Source of the DNA: Sphingomonas sp. G-3-2-10
GTDB lineage: Bacteria; Pseudomonadota; Alphaproteobacteria; Sphingomonadales; Sphingomonadaceae
DNA: 64,000 nucleotides
NCBI RefSeq assembly: GCF_012927115.1
Contig: NZ_JABBFY010000001.1
Location: 2,542,001-2,606,000, forward strand
Direction: 5' to 3'
Shown one piece after another: positions 26,643 through 35,128 of the stretch. The position numbers and the translations under genes are program-made. Position 1 is the stretch's first letter. Each line of letters starts with the position of its first letter. The notes under the pieces are model-generated. The model had not been told where the DNA came from. It searched no databases and worked only from the letters and a program-made list of their open reading frames with translations.

Positions 26643-28562
26643 ATGGAATTCAGGGACACCGAGAACAGCGTGAACGACATCGTCACCGACACCCCCGCAC
26701 CGAAGGCGGCAAAGGCGCCCAAGGCCGCCAAGGCCAAGGCCGAGGCGCTGACGTCGCGCGATGTCGCTCCGGCGCTCTATTCGCTCGAAGTCGATCACAG
26801 CCGCGACGCGCTGCTAACCGATTTCGGCAAGGACACGCTGAAGGATCGCTATCTGCTCCCGGGCGAAAGCTTCCAGGATCTCTTCGTCCGCGTCGCCTCG
26901 GCCTATGCCGACGATCATGCGCACGCCCAGCGCCTCTACGACTATATCTCGAAGCTGTGGTTCATGCCCGCCACGCCGGTTCTCTCGAACGGCGGCACCG
27001 GTCGCGGCCTGCCCATCTCCTGCTTCCTCAATTCGGTGCCCGACAGCCTGAACGGCATCGTCGATACCTGGAACGAGAATGTCTGGCTCGCATCGCGCGG
27101 CGGCGGCATCGGCACCTATTGGGGCTCGGTGCGCGGCATCGGCGAGCCGGTCGGCCTCAACGGCAAGACCAGCGGCATCATTCCCTTCGTCCGCGTGATG
27201 GACAGCCTGACGCTCGCGATCTCGCAGGGTTCGCTGCGCCGCGGTTCGGCTGCCTGCTATCTCGACATCTCGCACCCGGAGATCGAGGAATTCCTCGAAA
27301 TCCGTAAGCCTTCGGGCGATTTCAACCGCAAGGCGCTCAATCTGCACCACGGCGTGCTGATCCCCGACGCCTTCATGGAAGCGGTGCGCAACGGCGAGGA
27401 CTGGACGCTGCGCAGCCCGAAGGACGGGTCGGAGCGCGGCCAGGTCAATGCGCGCGCGCTGTTCCAGAAGCTGGTCGAAACCCGCCTCGCGACCGGCGAG
27501 CCGTACATCGTGTTCGCCGATCACGTGAACAACAACATGCCCAAGCATCACCGCGATCTGGGCCTCAAGGTCTCGACCTCGAACCTCTGCTCCGAAATCA
27601 CCCTGCCCACCGGCAAGGACCATCTCGGCAAGGAGCGTACGGCGGTGTGCTGCCTCTCGTCGCTCAACCTCGAGACCTGGGATCAGTGGAAGGGCGAGAA
27701 GGGCTTCATCGAAGACGTCATGCGCTTCCTCGACAATGTCCTTCAGGACTATATCGACCGCGCCGAGCCCGGCATGGAAAAGGCCGCCTATTCTGCGGGC
27801 CGCGAGCGTTCGGTGGGCCTCGGCGTGATGGGCTTCCACTCGTTCCTTCAGGCCCGCGGCCTGGCGTTCGAGGGCGGCACCGCGAAGAGCTGGAACAACC
27901 GCATCTTCAAGCACATCAAGGCGCAGGTCGATGAAGCTTCGATGCAGCTCGCGGTCGAGCGCGGGCCGTGCCCCGACGCCGCCGACATGGGCGTGATGGA
28001 GCGCTTCAGCTGCAAGATGGCGATCGCCCCCACCGCGTCGATCTCGATCATCTGCGGCGGCGCTTCGGCCTGCATCGAGCCGATCCCGGCCAACATCTAT
28101 ACCCACAAGACGCTCAGCGGCTCGTGGTCGGTCCGCAACCCGTATCTGGAAAAGCTCCTCATCGAGAAGAGCAAGAACAGCGACGCGGTGTGGAACTCGA
28201 TCCTCGAGATGGGCGGCTCGGTCCAGCATCTCGACTTCCTCAGCCAGGAGGAAAAGGACTGCTACAAGACCAGCTTCGAGATCGACCAGCGCTGGATCCT
28301 CGAACTGGCCGGCGACCGCGCACCCTATATCGATCAGGCGCAGTCGCTGAACCTGTTCATCCCGGCGGACGTCGAGAAGTGGGATCTGCTGATGCTCCAC
28401 TTCCGCGCCTGGGAACTGGGCATCAAGTCGCTCTACTATCTCCGCTCCAAGTCGGTGCAGCGCGCCGGCTTCGCGGGCGGCGTCGAAGCCGACAACACGA
28501 TCGACGCGCCGAAGTTCGAGGTCGAAAGCCGCGACTACGACGAATGCCTCGCGTGCCAGTGA
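26643..28562 (+). CDS. nrdA: Class I ribonucleoside-diphosphate reductase, alpha subunit (no ATP cone)
   Basis: 639 residues. Catalytic features are all visible: Cys in LPISCFLN, the N-x-C-x-E motif in TSNLCSEI, Cys in CCLSSLNL, the radical-relay Tyr pair in SLYYLRS and the C-terminal redox pair CLACQ. The N-terminus is a Lys/Ala-rich linker (PKAAKAPKAAKAKA) rather than an ATP cone, so dATP overall-activity inhibition is probably absent. It reduces ribonucleotides to deoxyribonucleotides with NrdB, whose gene is 3.7 kb downstream. Confidence 0.93.
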   Translation: MEFRDTENSVNDIVTDTPAPKAAKAPKAAKAKAEALTSRDVAPALYSLEVDHSRDALLTDFGKDTLKDRYLLPGESFQDLFVRVASAYADDHAHAQRLYDYISKLWFMPATPVLSNGGTGRGLPISCFLNSVPDSLNGIVDTWNENVWLASRGGGIGTYWGSVRGIGEPVGLNGKTSGIIPFVRVMDSLTLAISQGSLRRGSAACYLDISHPEIEEFLEIRKPSGDFNRKALNLHHGVLIPDAFMEAVRNGEDWTLRSPKDGSERGQVNARALFQKLVETRLATGEPYIVFADHVNNNMPKHHRDLGLKVSTSNLCSEITLPTGKDHLGKERTAVCCLSSLNLETWDQWKGEKGFIEDVMRFLDNVLQDYIDRAEPGMEKAAYSAGRERSVGLGVMGFHSFLQARGLAFEGGTAKSWNNRIFKHIKAQVDEASMQLAVERGPCPDAADMGVMERFSCKMAIAPTASISIICGGASACIEPIPANIYTHKTLSGSWSVRNPYLEKLLIEKSKNSDAVWNSILEMGGSVQHLDFLSQEEKDCYKTSFEIDQRWILELAGDRAPYIDQAQSLNLFIPADVEKWDLLMLHFRAWELGIKSLYYLRSKSVQRAGFAGGVEADNTIDAPKFEVESRDYDECLACQ

Positions 28563-28570
28563 GGCTCTGA

Positions 28571-28625
28571 TTCCCTCTCCCATTGGGAGAGGGAAGGAGC
28601 CGCGCAGCGGCGGAAGGGTGAGGGT
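28571..28625. repeat. REP-like repeat unit upstream of the DUF559 gene
   Basis: A perfect 11-bp stem TTCCCTCTCCC/GGGAGAGGGAA with a 3-nt loop (28571-28595) is followed by GCCGC-GCA-GCGGC and GGGTGAGGGTG. The same modules recur at 28992-29091. Confidence 0.75.
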
Positions 28626-28980
28626 GATGCGCCTCTACCAGAACCAACCCTCAGGAACGGTCGCAAGGCTCAAGGAAGCCCGCCGCAATCCGACTGAAGC
28701 GGAAAGCAAATTGCTTCGTGCGCTCCGCAAGACATTCCCCGAGCACAAATGGCGCTTCCAGGCCCCGATGGGCCCTTTCCGCGTCGATTTCATGTGCTTT
28801 GCGCAGCGGCTGGTGATCGAAGTCGATGGCGCCACCCATACCCAGACCGAAGACTATGACGCGGCGCGCACCCGCTTCATCGAGAATGAAGGATTTCGAG
28901 TGCTGCGCTTCTGGAACAACGACGTGATGGGAAATGCCGAAGGGGTGATCGCAACGATCGCCGTGGAGTTGGGACGGTGA
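28618..28980 (+). CDS. DUF559 endonuclease-like protein
   Basis: 120 residues with the DUF559 pattern: NPTEAESKLLRALR, HKWRFQAPMGPFRVDFMCFAQRLVIEVDG and a C-terminal FIENEGFRVLRFWNNDVM. This is the restriction-endonuclease-like fold of the Vsr group, with the Asp of RVDF and Glu of IEVDG as likely metal ligands. The start may be ATG at 28627, since 28618 is inside the repeat. The gene is flanked on both sides by the same repeat family, so it may be part of a dispersed repeat unit. Confidence 0.85.
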   Translation: MRVMRLYQNQPSGTVARLKEARRNPTEAESKLLRALRKTFPEHKWRFQAPMGPFRVDFMCFAQRLVIEVDGATHTQTEDYDAARTRFIENEGFRVLRFWNNDVMGNAEGVIATIAVELGR

Positions 28981-28991
28981 CGCACATCCGT

Positions 28992-29091
28992 CACCCTCAC
29001 CCTTCCCACGCGCTACGCGCGCGGGCCCCTTCCCTCTCCCTTTGGGAGAGGGAAGGGGCCCATTGCGCCAGCAATGGGAAGGGTGAGGGTG
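28992..29091. repeat. Nested long inverted repeat downstream of the DUF559 gene
   Basis: Outer arms of 17 bp (28992-29008 and 29075-29091, CACCCTCACCCTTCCCA and its complement) enclose a perfect 18-bp inner hairpin (29023-29040 and 29044-29061, GGGCCCCTTCCCTCTCCC, 3-nt loop). Confidence 0.85.
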
Positions 29092-29117
29092 ACCGGCTCT
29101 CCTTAGGGGCTACCTAT

Positions 29118-29363
29118 TCACTCCGCCTCCTCCTCGAACGCCAGCGCGTTCGCCGCGGTCGCGCTCAGGCGCACCTTGTCGCCTTCGACCGTCGCGACCA
29201 GCCCCAGCGGGATGGTGTGGTGATGGCCCTCGTGCGAGCCCTGCCCGCTGTCCGCCTTGGTCAGCTTGATCGTGTGGTGGCTGACCTTGTCGACCGTGCC
29301 GACATGCACGCCGTCGGCGCCGATCACTTCCATATGTTCCTTGATTGCGCTCGCATCGGTCAT
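29118..29363 (-). CDS. DUF2171 protein
   Basis: 81 residues, MTDASAIKEHMEVIGADGVHVG then TVDKVSHHTIKLTKADSG, the PRC-barrel-like DUF2171 family. ATG at 29363 is preceded by GGAG. Often stress-related; function unknown. The His-rich HEGHHHTIPL stretch is typical of the family. Confidence 0.82.
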   Translation of the reverse strand: MTDASAIKEHMEVIGADGVHVGTVDKVSHHTIKLTKADSGQGSHEGHHHTIPLGLVATVEGDKVRLSATAANALAFEEEAE

Positions 29364-29452
29364 CGTTCGTCTCCTGCGGGAAATGGACATTCGGGGGCAC
29401 AACGCCCCGCGCGCCCGAACGATGCACGCCCGATGTTCCGGAGTATCGCCGC

Positions 29453-29779
29453 ATGATCCGCCTGCGTACCGCCCTCGTCCTCGCAACGCTCCCGCTGCTC
29501 GCCGCCTGCGCGAAGCAGCTGCCGGCGGGCGTTGTCCCGGGCGCGCCCGGCTTCCTGCTCGGCCTGTGGCACGGCTTCATCTTCCCGGTGGCGTGGTTCA
29601 TCAGTCTCGTCGTGCCCGACGTCGCGATCTATGCCGTGCCCAATAATGGCGGCTGGTATGATTTCGGCTATTTCCTCGGCATCTGCGTGTTCGGCGTCGG
29701 CGCCAATCGCGGGCGCAAGACGATCACCGTCTATCGCGACCGGCCCGCGCGCCGCGGCACGGTGATCGACCACGAATGA
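29453..29779 (+). CDS. Small putative lipoprotein/membrane protein
   Basis: 108 residues. Signal sequence with a lipobox-like LLAAC, then a membrane segment GLWHGFIFPVAWFISLVVPDVAIYAV and NNGGWYDFGYFLGICVFGVGA. The pattern is common in short conserved hypotheticals. First of four genes joined by 4-nt overlaps and ending in an acyltransferase. Confidence 0.65.
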   Translation: MIRLRTALVLATLPLLAACAKQLPAGVVPGAPGFLLGLWHGFIFPVAWFISLVVPDVAIYAVPNNGGWYDFGYFLGICVFGVGANRGRKTITVYRDRPARRGTVIDHE

Positions 29780-29994
29780 GCTGGACCTTCCTCCTGATCC
29801 AGGCAGGCGCCCTGTGCCTGGCCGCGCTGGGGCTCACGCTCCTCGCGCGGCCGGCGCTTGCCCGCGCGCTGCTGCGTCTGGAGGATAGCGAAGCCGCCGC
29901 CTACGCCCTGCGCATCGGCGGCGCGATGATCTTCGCGGCGTCGCTGTTTCTCGCGGGTTTCTCCGCCGCCTATCGACTGGCGGTGCGAGCATGA
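29776..29994 (+). CDS. Small two-span membrane protein (72 aa)
   Basis: Start overlaps the previous stop (ATGA). Two hydrophobic segments (4-24 and about 45-67). Not recognised. Its place in the overlapping operon supports it being real. Confidence 0.55.
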   Translation: MSWTFLLIQAGALCLAALGLTLLARPALARALLRLEDSEAAAYALRIGGAMIFAASLFLAGFSAAYRLAVRA

Positions 29995-30314
29995 GCAGCA
30001 CCGCTTTCCTTGCCGTCCTTCTTGTCTCGCTGATCCTCTCGGCGCTGGAAGTAGCGGTCGTGCCGAGACTCCACGCCTTGATCGTCCGGAGGCACGCCCG
30101 CCGGCTGGCCGCGCGTCTGCAACGCGGGGAAGACCGGCATTTCGAAGAACTGCGCTCGATCGAAGCAGCCGCACCGGAGCCGCTGTCGGCAGTGTCCGCA
30201 CGGCCGGGCTTCCGCACGGTTTACGCATTCAATTTCGTCCGCCTCTATATCGCGTTCGCTATTGTCTCTCTGCTGCGCTGGTTGACGGACCTCCCGTCGG
30301 ATCCATTCGCATGA
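29991..30314 (+). CDS. Small membrane protein (107 aa)
   Basis: ATGA overlaps at both ends. Hydrophobic segments near residues 4-24 and 75-97 flank an Arg-rich middle (RRHARRLAARLQRGEDRH). Family not recognised; operon partner of the acyltransferase. Confidence 0.55.
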   Translation: MSSTAFLAVLLVSLILSALEVAVVPRLHALIVRRHARRLAARLQRGEDRHFEELRSIEAAAPEPLSAVSARPGFRTVYAFNFVRLYIAFAIVSLLRWLTDLPSDPFA

Positions 30315-32272
30315 CCGCCACCCCCGCCCCGCGCCTCGGCTTCCGCGCCGACATCAACGGCCTCCGCGCGATCGCGGTGCTGGCGGTGATCGCCTATCAT
30401 TTCGGCATCCCGCCCTTCAAAAGCGGCTTCACCGGGGTCGATGTCTTCTTCGTCATCTCGGGCTATCTGATGACCGGCATCGTGCTCGGCCGGCTCGATC
30501 GCGACACCTTCACCCTGGCCGGCTTCTGGCTCGATCGCGCCCGCCGCATCATCCCCGCGCTCGCGCTGCTGGTCGCGAGCGTGCTGGCGCTCGGCTGGTT
30601 CATCCTGCTGCCCGACGAATATATCATCCTCTCGAAGCACGCCGCCGGGGCCGCGACCTTCCTGTCGAACATCAGCTTCTACAGCGAGGCGGGCTATTTC
30701 GATCCCGGCGCGGACCAGAAATGGCTGCTCCACACCTGGTCGCTCTCGGTCGAGTGGCAATTCTATCTTCTCTACCCGCTGCTGCTGCTCGCGCTCGACC
30801 AGTTCGCCCCGCGCCGCCTGCTCCGCTGGATCCTCGCGGGCCTCGCCGCCCTGTCGTTCGCGGTGATGGTGTGGCTGCACGAGAGCGAGCCCAACGCCGC
30901 CTTCTTCCTGCTGCCTCCGCGCGCGTGGGAGATGCTGGCGGGCGGCATCGTCTTCCTCACCCCCGCGCTCGGCGGCCGCGCATCCCGCGCCGCGCAGCTC
31001 TGGGGTTTCGCGCTGATCCTCATCTCGGCGATCGCCTTCCGGCCCGAGGACTGGCCCCACGAATGGGCGCTGCTCCCCGTGCTCGGCACCGCGCTGGTGA
31101 TCCTCGCCGGGCGCACCGATTCGCGCATCACCGGCAACCGCCCCGTCGCGCTGATCGGCCTGGCGTCCTATTCGATCTACCTCTGGCACTGGCCGGTGGT
31201 CGCGCTGGTCGCCCGCCTCGGCCATGCCGGCCAGTGGAAGTGGATCGCCGGCGGCATCGCCGTCTCGTTCCTGCTCGGCTGGCTCTCGTGGCGCTATATC
31301 GAGCGCATCGCCCAGCCGCGCACCGACAAGCCGCGCATCCATACCGGCCCGACCCGGTTCGACTGGCGCCCGCATGTCGTATTCGTCCTGCCGATCCTCG
31401 CGCTGGCCGGCGTCAGCGGCCTCATCTGGCAGGCGCGCGGCATCCCCTCGCGCTTCTCGCCCGAGGTCCAGCTGGTCTTCCGCGACGCCCAGCCCGCCGC
31501 GCTGCGCGAAGCCGCGCCCTGCTATTCGCACATCGCCGAAGTGCCCCAGCCCTGCATCCTCGGTCCCGAGCGCGGCCCGCTGCTCGCCACCGTGCTGGGC
31601 GACAGCCATGCCGAAGTCGCGGTCCGCGCGGTGATGGATGCGCGCCCCTCGCCCGATGCCGGCGCGATCGCGTTCAACGCCTATGCCGCCTGCCCGCCGG
31701 TCCTCGGCGTCCGGACCAAGTCGCAATGCGGCGCCTTCGTCACTCGCTTCCTCGAGCCGATGGCGGCGAAGCCGCGCACCGAGCCGCTGGTCCTCGCCGC
31801 ACGCTGGGCATGGCATTTCCGCAGCGAAGTCTATCGCTTCCCCGACGGCAAGGGCATCGGCCCGAACCTCGTCGCCTCGATGTGCCGCCTCGCCAGGGCG
31901 GGGCCGACCTATGCGGTGATGCCCACGCCCGAATTCCCCGAATTCTGGGTCTCGCGCGAGCTGCAGCACCGCCTCGTCGCCGATCCGAACGCGCCCGACA
32001 TCGTCCAGCCCCGCGTCCGGTTCGACGCGATGAGCCGCGCCGCCGCCACCGCGCTGCGTCAGGCCGCGGCGCAATGCGGCCTTCGCCTGCTCGATCCCGC
32101 ACCCTATATCTGCGACGACAAGGTCTGCCGCGGATCGATCCATCGCCGTTCGATCTTCCGCGACGAAAACCATCTCAGCACCTATGGTATCACCATGCTG
32201 GTGCCGATGTTCCGCCCGGTCTTTGCCGCCCCGCCGGCAACCCGGTCCGCCACCCCGAATCCAGTTCAGTAA
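30311..32272 (+). CDS. OafA/YrhL-type acyltransferase with C-terminal SGNH domain
   Basis: 653 residues. The N-terminal acyltransferase-3 domain (about 1-345) starts FRADINGLRAIAVLAVIAYHFG and has ten or so transmembrane helices plus the family R-x10-H motif. The C-terminal SGNH hydrolase-like domain (from about 380) carries GDSHAE and a late RSIFRDENHLS with the Asp/His pair. Such proteins O-acetylate surface polysaccharides or lipids. A paralogue is encoded at 38.8 kb. It ends 12 nt before nrdB. Confidence 0.9.
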   Translation: MTATPAPRLGFRADINGLRAIAVLAVIAYHFGIPPFKSGFTGVDVFFVISGYLMTGIVLGRLDRDTFTLAGFWLDRARRIIPALALLVASVLALGWFILLPDEYIILSKHAAGAATFLSNISFYSEAGYFDPGADQKWLLHTWSLSVEWQFYLLYPLLLLALDQFAPRRLLRWILAGLAALSFAVMVWLHESEPNAAFFLLPPRAWEMLAGGIVFLTPALGGRASRAAQLWGFALILISAIAFRPEDWPHEWALLPVLGTALVILAGRTDSRITGNRPVALIGLASYSIYLWHWPVVALVARLGHAGQWKWIAGGIAVSFLLGWLSWRYIERIAQPRTDKPRIHTGPTRFDWRPHVVFVLPILALAGVSGLIWQARGIPSRFSPEVQLVFRDAQPAALREAAPCYSHIAEVPQPCILGPERGPLLATVLGDSHAEVAVRAVMDARPSPDAGAIAFNAYAACPPVLGVRTKSQCGAFVTRFLEPMAAKPRTEPLVLAARWAWHFRSEVYRFPDGKGIGPNLVASMCRLARAGPTYAVMPTPEFPEFWVSRELQHRLVADPNAPDIVQPRVRFDAMSRAAATALRQAAAQCGLRLLDPAPYICDDKVCRGSIHRRSIFRDENHLSTYGITMLVPMFRPVFAAPPATRSATPNPVQ

Positions 32273-32284
32273 GGAGCTACGCCC

Positions 32285-33343
32285 ATGTCCCTTCTCGAAG
32301 CCCGCAAGACCTACAAGCCCTTCGAATATCCCTGGGCCTACGAGTTCTGGAAGCGCCAGCAGCAGATCCACTGGATGCCCGAGGAAGTGCCGCTGGGCGA
32401 GGATTGCCGTGACTGGGCGCAGAAGCTCTCGGATCACGAGCGCAACCTGCTGACGCAGATCTTCCGCTTCTTCACCCAGGCCGACGTGGAAGTGCAGGAT
32501 TGCTACCACGAGAAATACGGCCGCGTGTTCAAGCCGACCGAGATCAAGATGATGCTCGCCGCCTTCTCCAACATGGAGACGGTGCACATCGCCGCCTATT
32601 CGCATCTCCTCGACACGATCGGCATGCCCGAGAGCGAGTACGGCATGTTCCTCGAATATAGCGAGATGAAGGACAAGCACGACTATCTGCAGAATTTCGG
32701 CGTCGATACCGACGAGGATATCGCCAAGACGCTCGCCATGTTCGGCGGCTTCACCGAAGGGCTTCAGCTCTTCGCGTCCTTCGCAATGCTGATGAACTTC
32801 CCGCGCTTCAACAAGATGAAGGGCATGGGTCAGATCGTCTCATGGTCGGTCCGCGACGAGAGCCTGCACTGCGAAGGCATCATCAAGCTGTTCCACGCCT
32901 TCACGCGCGAGCGCGATTGCCTGACCAAGTCGGTCAAGAGCGACATCATGGACATGTGCCAGACGACGGTGCGCCTCGAGGACGCGTTCATCGACCTCGC
33001 CTTCGAACAGGGCCCGGTCGAGGGCATGACGCCCAAGGAGATCAAGAAGTATATCCGCTACATCGCGGACTGGCGCCTGGGCCAGCTCAACCTCAAGCCG
33101 ATCTACATGATCGACGAGCACCCCCTCCCCTGGCTCGCCCCGCTGCTCAACGGCGTCGAACACGCTAACTTCTTCGAACAGCGCGCCACCGAATATTCGA
33201 AGGGCGCGACGCGCGGCAACTGGAACGAAGTGTGGGACTCGTTCGACAAGCGCCAGAAGGCGAAGGCGGAAAAGCCGGCGAACGAGGACGCCGCCGATGG
33301 CGGGGCGGATATGTTCGCCAAGGCTGGGATTGCGGCGGAGTGA
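32285..33343 (+). CDS. nrdB: Class I ribonucleotide reductase, beta subunit
   Basis: 352 residues. Metal ligands appear as Asp in TQADVEVQD, Glu and His in NMETVHIAAY, Glu in FTEGLQLF and Glu/His in DESLHCEG. The Tyr four residues after the first His is in the place of the radical Tyr of E. coli NrdB, so a tyrosyl-radical cofactor is expected. It works with NrdA. A strong ribosome site (AAGGAG) precedes the ATG. Confidence 0.93.
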   Translation: MSLLEARKTYKPFEYPWAYEFWKRQQQIHWMPEEVPLGEDCRDWAQKLSDHERNLLTQIFRFFTQADVEVQDCYHEKYGRVFKPTEIKMMLAAFSNMETVHIAAYSHLLDTIGMPESEYGMFLEYSEMKDKHDYLQNFGVDTDEDIAKTLAMFGGFTEGLQLFASFAMLMNFPRFNKMKGMGQIVSWSVRDESLHCEGIIKLFHAFTRERDCLTKSVKSDIMDMCQTTVRLEDAFIDLAFEQGPVEGMTPKEIKKYIRYIADWRLGQLNLKPIYMIDEHPLPWLAPLLNGVEHANFFEQRATEYSKGATRGNWNEVWDSFDKRQKAKAEKPANEDAADGGADMFAKAGIAAE

Positions 33344-33356
33344 GGTTTGCTGGGCA

Positions 33357-33380
33357 GGGGATTAGTGTAAGCTAATCCCC
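33357..33380 (+). terminator. Hairpin after nrdB
   Basis: Perfect 9-bp stem GGGGATTAG/CTAATCCCC with a 6-nt loop, 14 nt past the nrdB stop. There is no U tract, so it may be a processing or Rho-linked structure rather than a simple terminator. Confidence 0.5.
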
Positions 33381-33485
33381 GCTCCACGGCGGCACGCCCG
33401 GCTGGCTGCGCCAGCAGAGCCGACCGACGAAGGCACGGGCTTGGCCCGTGCTCAGACGCCTGCAGTCAACGGAAGATATTCCAAC

Positions 33486-34220
33486 TTAAGACTCGGCCCA
33501 GACATCCTTCATAAGATCGATGTGGCGCACCAATCGCTCTAAAGCGGCGACAGAGAGAGGTCCGGAGAATCTCAGCTCTGCCACGCAATCCCTGGTGAGG
33601 GGTATTCGCATCATCTCTTTTGCTGATGATTCCGGTGGAGCCTCCATCGGAACCTCGAATGCTGGTCTAGCCTCATTCAATGCAGGCTTCGGACTATCTG
33701 CATTTGACATGATGGATGGTCCCGGATTCTCAGCTGCTTCATCCTCAATCTGAGGCAGCTGAGAAATCGTTTCTCGGAGAGATTGGATACAATCATCAGC
33801 GCCGGTTTTTGAAAAATCCAACGCCCGAATCAAATATGCTCTTATCGCCTCGTCCGAACGAGGCAGTTCATCAAAATGTTCGAGAATTCGTTCGAATACC
33901 TGCGGCTTATTCGCGGCGATATGAAGCGCGTGAACATACTCTTCTCGCGAAGAAGGTTCAAGAATTTGGAGCCCAAGCTCGCTAACACGAACCCCTCCTT
34001 TTGCAGCTTCAACTAGCCCGTACTGACGCGCTGCCCCCAAGGCTGTGGCGCTCGCTCCACTTTTTCCGGCAAACCCCATAACTTTGTAAGCAGTAAGTGT
34101 ATCGATCGCGCTCCGATGAGCGCCGTCATAAAGTCGCTTAGCGTACGCTACCGACGCTAGGAGAGGAAATCGCGGATAGCGAGGGCTGCGACCCTGCGTG
34201 AGATCAACTTCTCCAGCCAT
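33486..34220 (-). CDS. Hypothetical protein, possible winged-helix N-terminus (AT-richer)
   Basis: 244 residues. The first 100 residues (LLASVAYAKRLYDGAHRSAIDTLTAYKVMGF, ARQYGLVEAAKGGVRVSELGLQIL) look like a winged-helix domain similar to DUF5343-type proteins; residues 140-190 are a Pro/Glu-rich linker. The C-terminal 50 residues form a short amphipathic region. The gene is visibly AT-richer than its neighbours, suggesting recent acquisition. Function unknown. Confidence 0.65.
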   Translation of the reverse strand: MAGEVDLTQGRSPRYPRFPLLASVAYAKRLYDGAHRSAIDTLTAYKVMGFAGKSGASATALGAARQYGLVEAAKGGVRVSELGLQILEPSSREEYVHALHIAANKPQVFERILEHFDELPRSDEAIRAYLIRALDFSKTGADDCIQSLRETISQLPQIEDEAAENPGPSIMSNADSPKPALNEARPAFEVPMEAPPESSAKEMMRIPLTRDCVAELRFSGPLSVAALERLVRHIDLMKDVWAES

Positions 34221-34554
34221 TTGGCCTCCAAGAGTTCAATGGAAAGTCCCAATACAGGTAAAAGGTACCGGCATTTATCCCTGTTTTCCACAGGAAAATA
34301 CGAACAATGGAGTCAAGCCTCCCGTAGGACCTGCATCGGGGCCTCGGATTCAGGTTAAAAAGTGCTTGCGATGATCCAGGGGTGCAGCTATTGCTCAAGG
34401 TGCGAAGGCGAGGTCGCCTCCAACAGCGACCCCGCCTCCTGGCAGGCGGGGTTGCGGCCCCTTCCCGCCGGGTCGAGGACGTATGCCCTGACCGACATTG
34501 GTGGCCATACGCTCCGAAGCGCATTTGTTCAATGCCGCTTACTAGGAGGCCAAC
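34221..34554. other. Gene-free stretch of 334 bp
   Basis: No convincing coding frame. It includes the probable promoter of the AT-rich hypothetical gene on the left and a leader with a strong ribosome site (TAGGAGG) for the 59-residue gene on the right. Confidence 0.5.
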
Positions 34555-34734
34555 ATGGCCACTGTCACCAAAAAGCCCATCGGCACCATCGCGTCCACCG
34601 GCCAGAAGTGTCCGGAGAGTGGCGTGTGGGAAGCCCAGAAGTCGCCGTACGGCACCGCACCCATTGCCGAAGGCAATGTGATGCCTCCGTACCACGGCTC
34701 CGCGGTGAACTGGAAACTGATCCAGTACGCCTGA
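34555..34734 (+). CDS. Small hypothetical protein (59 aa)
   Basis: ATG at 34555 with a near-perfect TAGGAGG seven bases upstream. The sequence starts MATVTKKPIGTIASTGQK and contains CPESGVWE and VMPPYHGSAVNWKLIQ. The pattern of a Gly-x-x-x-Pro...Gly-x-Trp and a final Trp recalls short YjzC-like proteins, but I do not claim membership. Upstream neighbour of the KTSC gene. Confidence 0.6.
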   Translation: MATVTKKPIGTIASTGQKCPESGVWEAQKSPYGTAPIAEGNVMPPYHGSAVNWKLIQYA

Positions 34735-34741
34735 CAGGGTG

Positions 34742-34773
34742 GGGTGGGGTGGGGCGGATGCTCCACCCCACCC
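34742..34773 (+). terminator. GC-rich hairpin after the 59-residue gene
   Basis: 11-bp stem GGGTGGGGTGG/CCACCCCACCC with a 10-nt loop, 7 nt past the stop, followed by only a short T-containing stretch. It may attenuate transcription into the KTSC gene. Confidence 0.5.
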
Positions 34774-34791
34774 TTCATTCCGGAGGGCTCA

Positions 34792-34989
34792 ATGCACTAC
34801 TTCAATTCGACTGCGGTTCGCGCCGCAAGCTATAATCCGCAGACCGCCACGCTCACCCTATGGTTCACCAGCGGTGGGCAGGCTTACGACTATTACGGCG
34901 TCCCATTGCGGGTCTTCGAAGGTCTTTTGAACGCAAATTCGAAGGGCAGTTACTTCAACGCCTACATTCGCGATCAGTACGCAGCCTAA
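34792..34989 (+). CDS. KTSC-domain protein (65 aa)
   Basis: ATG at 34792 with CGGAGGG upstream. Residues show the KTSC pattern: STAVRAASYNPQTATLTLWF, GQAYDYYGVPLRVFEGLLNA, SKGSYFNAYIRDQY. Small single-domain protein frequently found on phages and islands; exact role unknown. Confidence 0.8.
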   Translation: MHYFNSTAVRAASYNPQTATLTLWFTSGGQAYDYYGVPLRVFEGLLNANSKGSYFNAYIRDQYAA

Positions 34990-35128
34990 AGGAGGGGCTG
35001 GCGTTCAACCAGCCGCTTCTCAAATCGCCATTGTCCTGTCAGATCCGTGGCCACGCTAGAATCCCCGTCCTACACAAACCAATATGGTTATCTGAATCAG
35101 CTCCAACCAACCAGAAGGAGCCAAATCA

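Noticed and set aside
28571..29091. CRISPR-like repeats around DUF559
   Set aside because: The repeats are inverted and unequally spaced, with no array of equal spacers.
30245..32680. 811-residue minus-strand frame
   Set aside because: Antisense to the OafA-type acyltransferase and nrdB.
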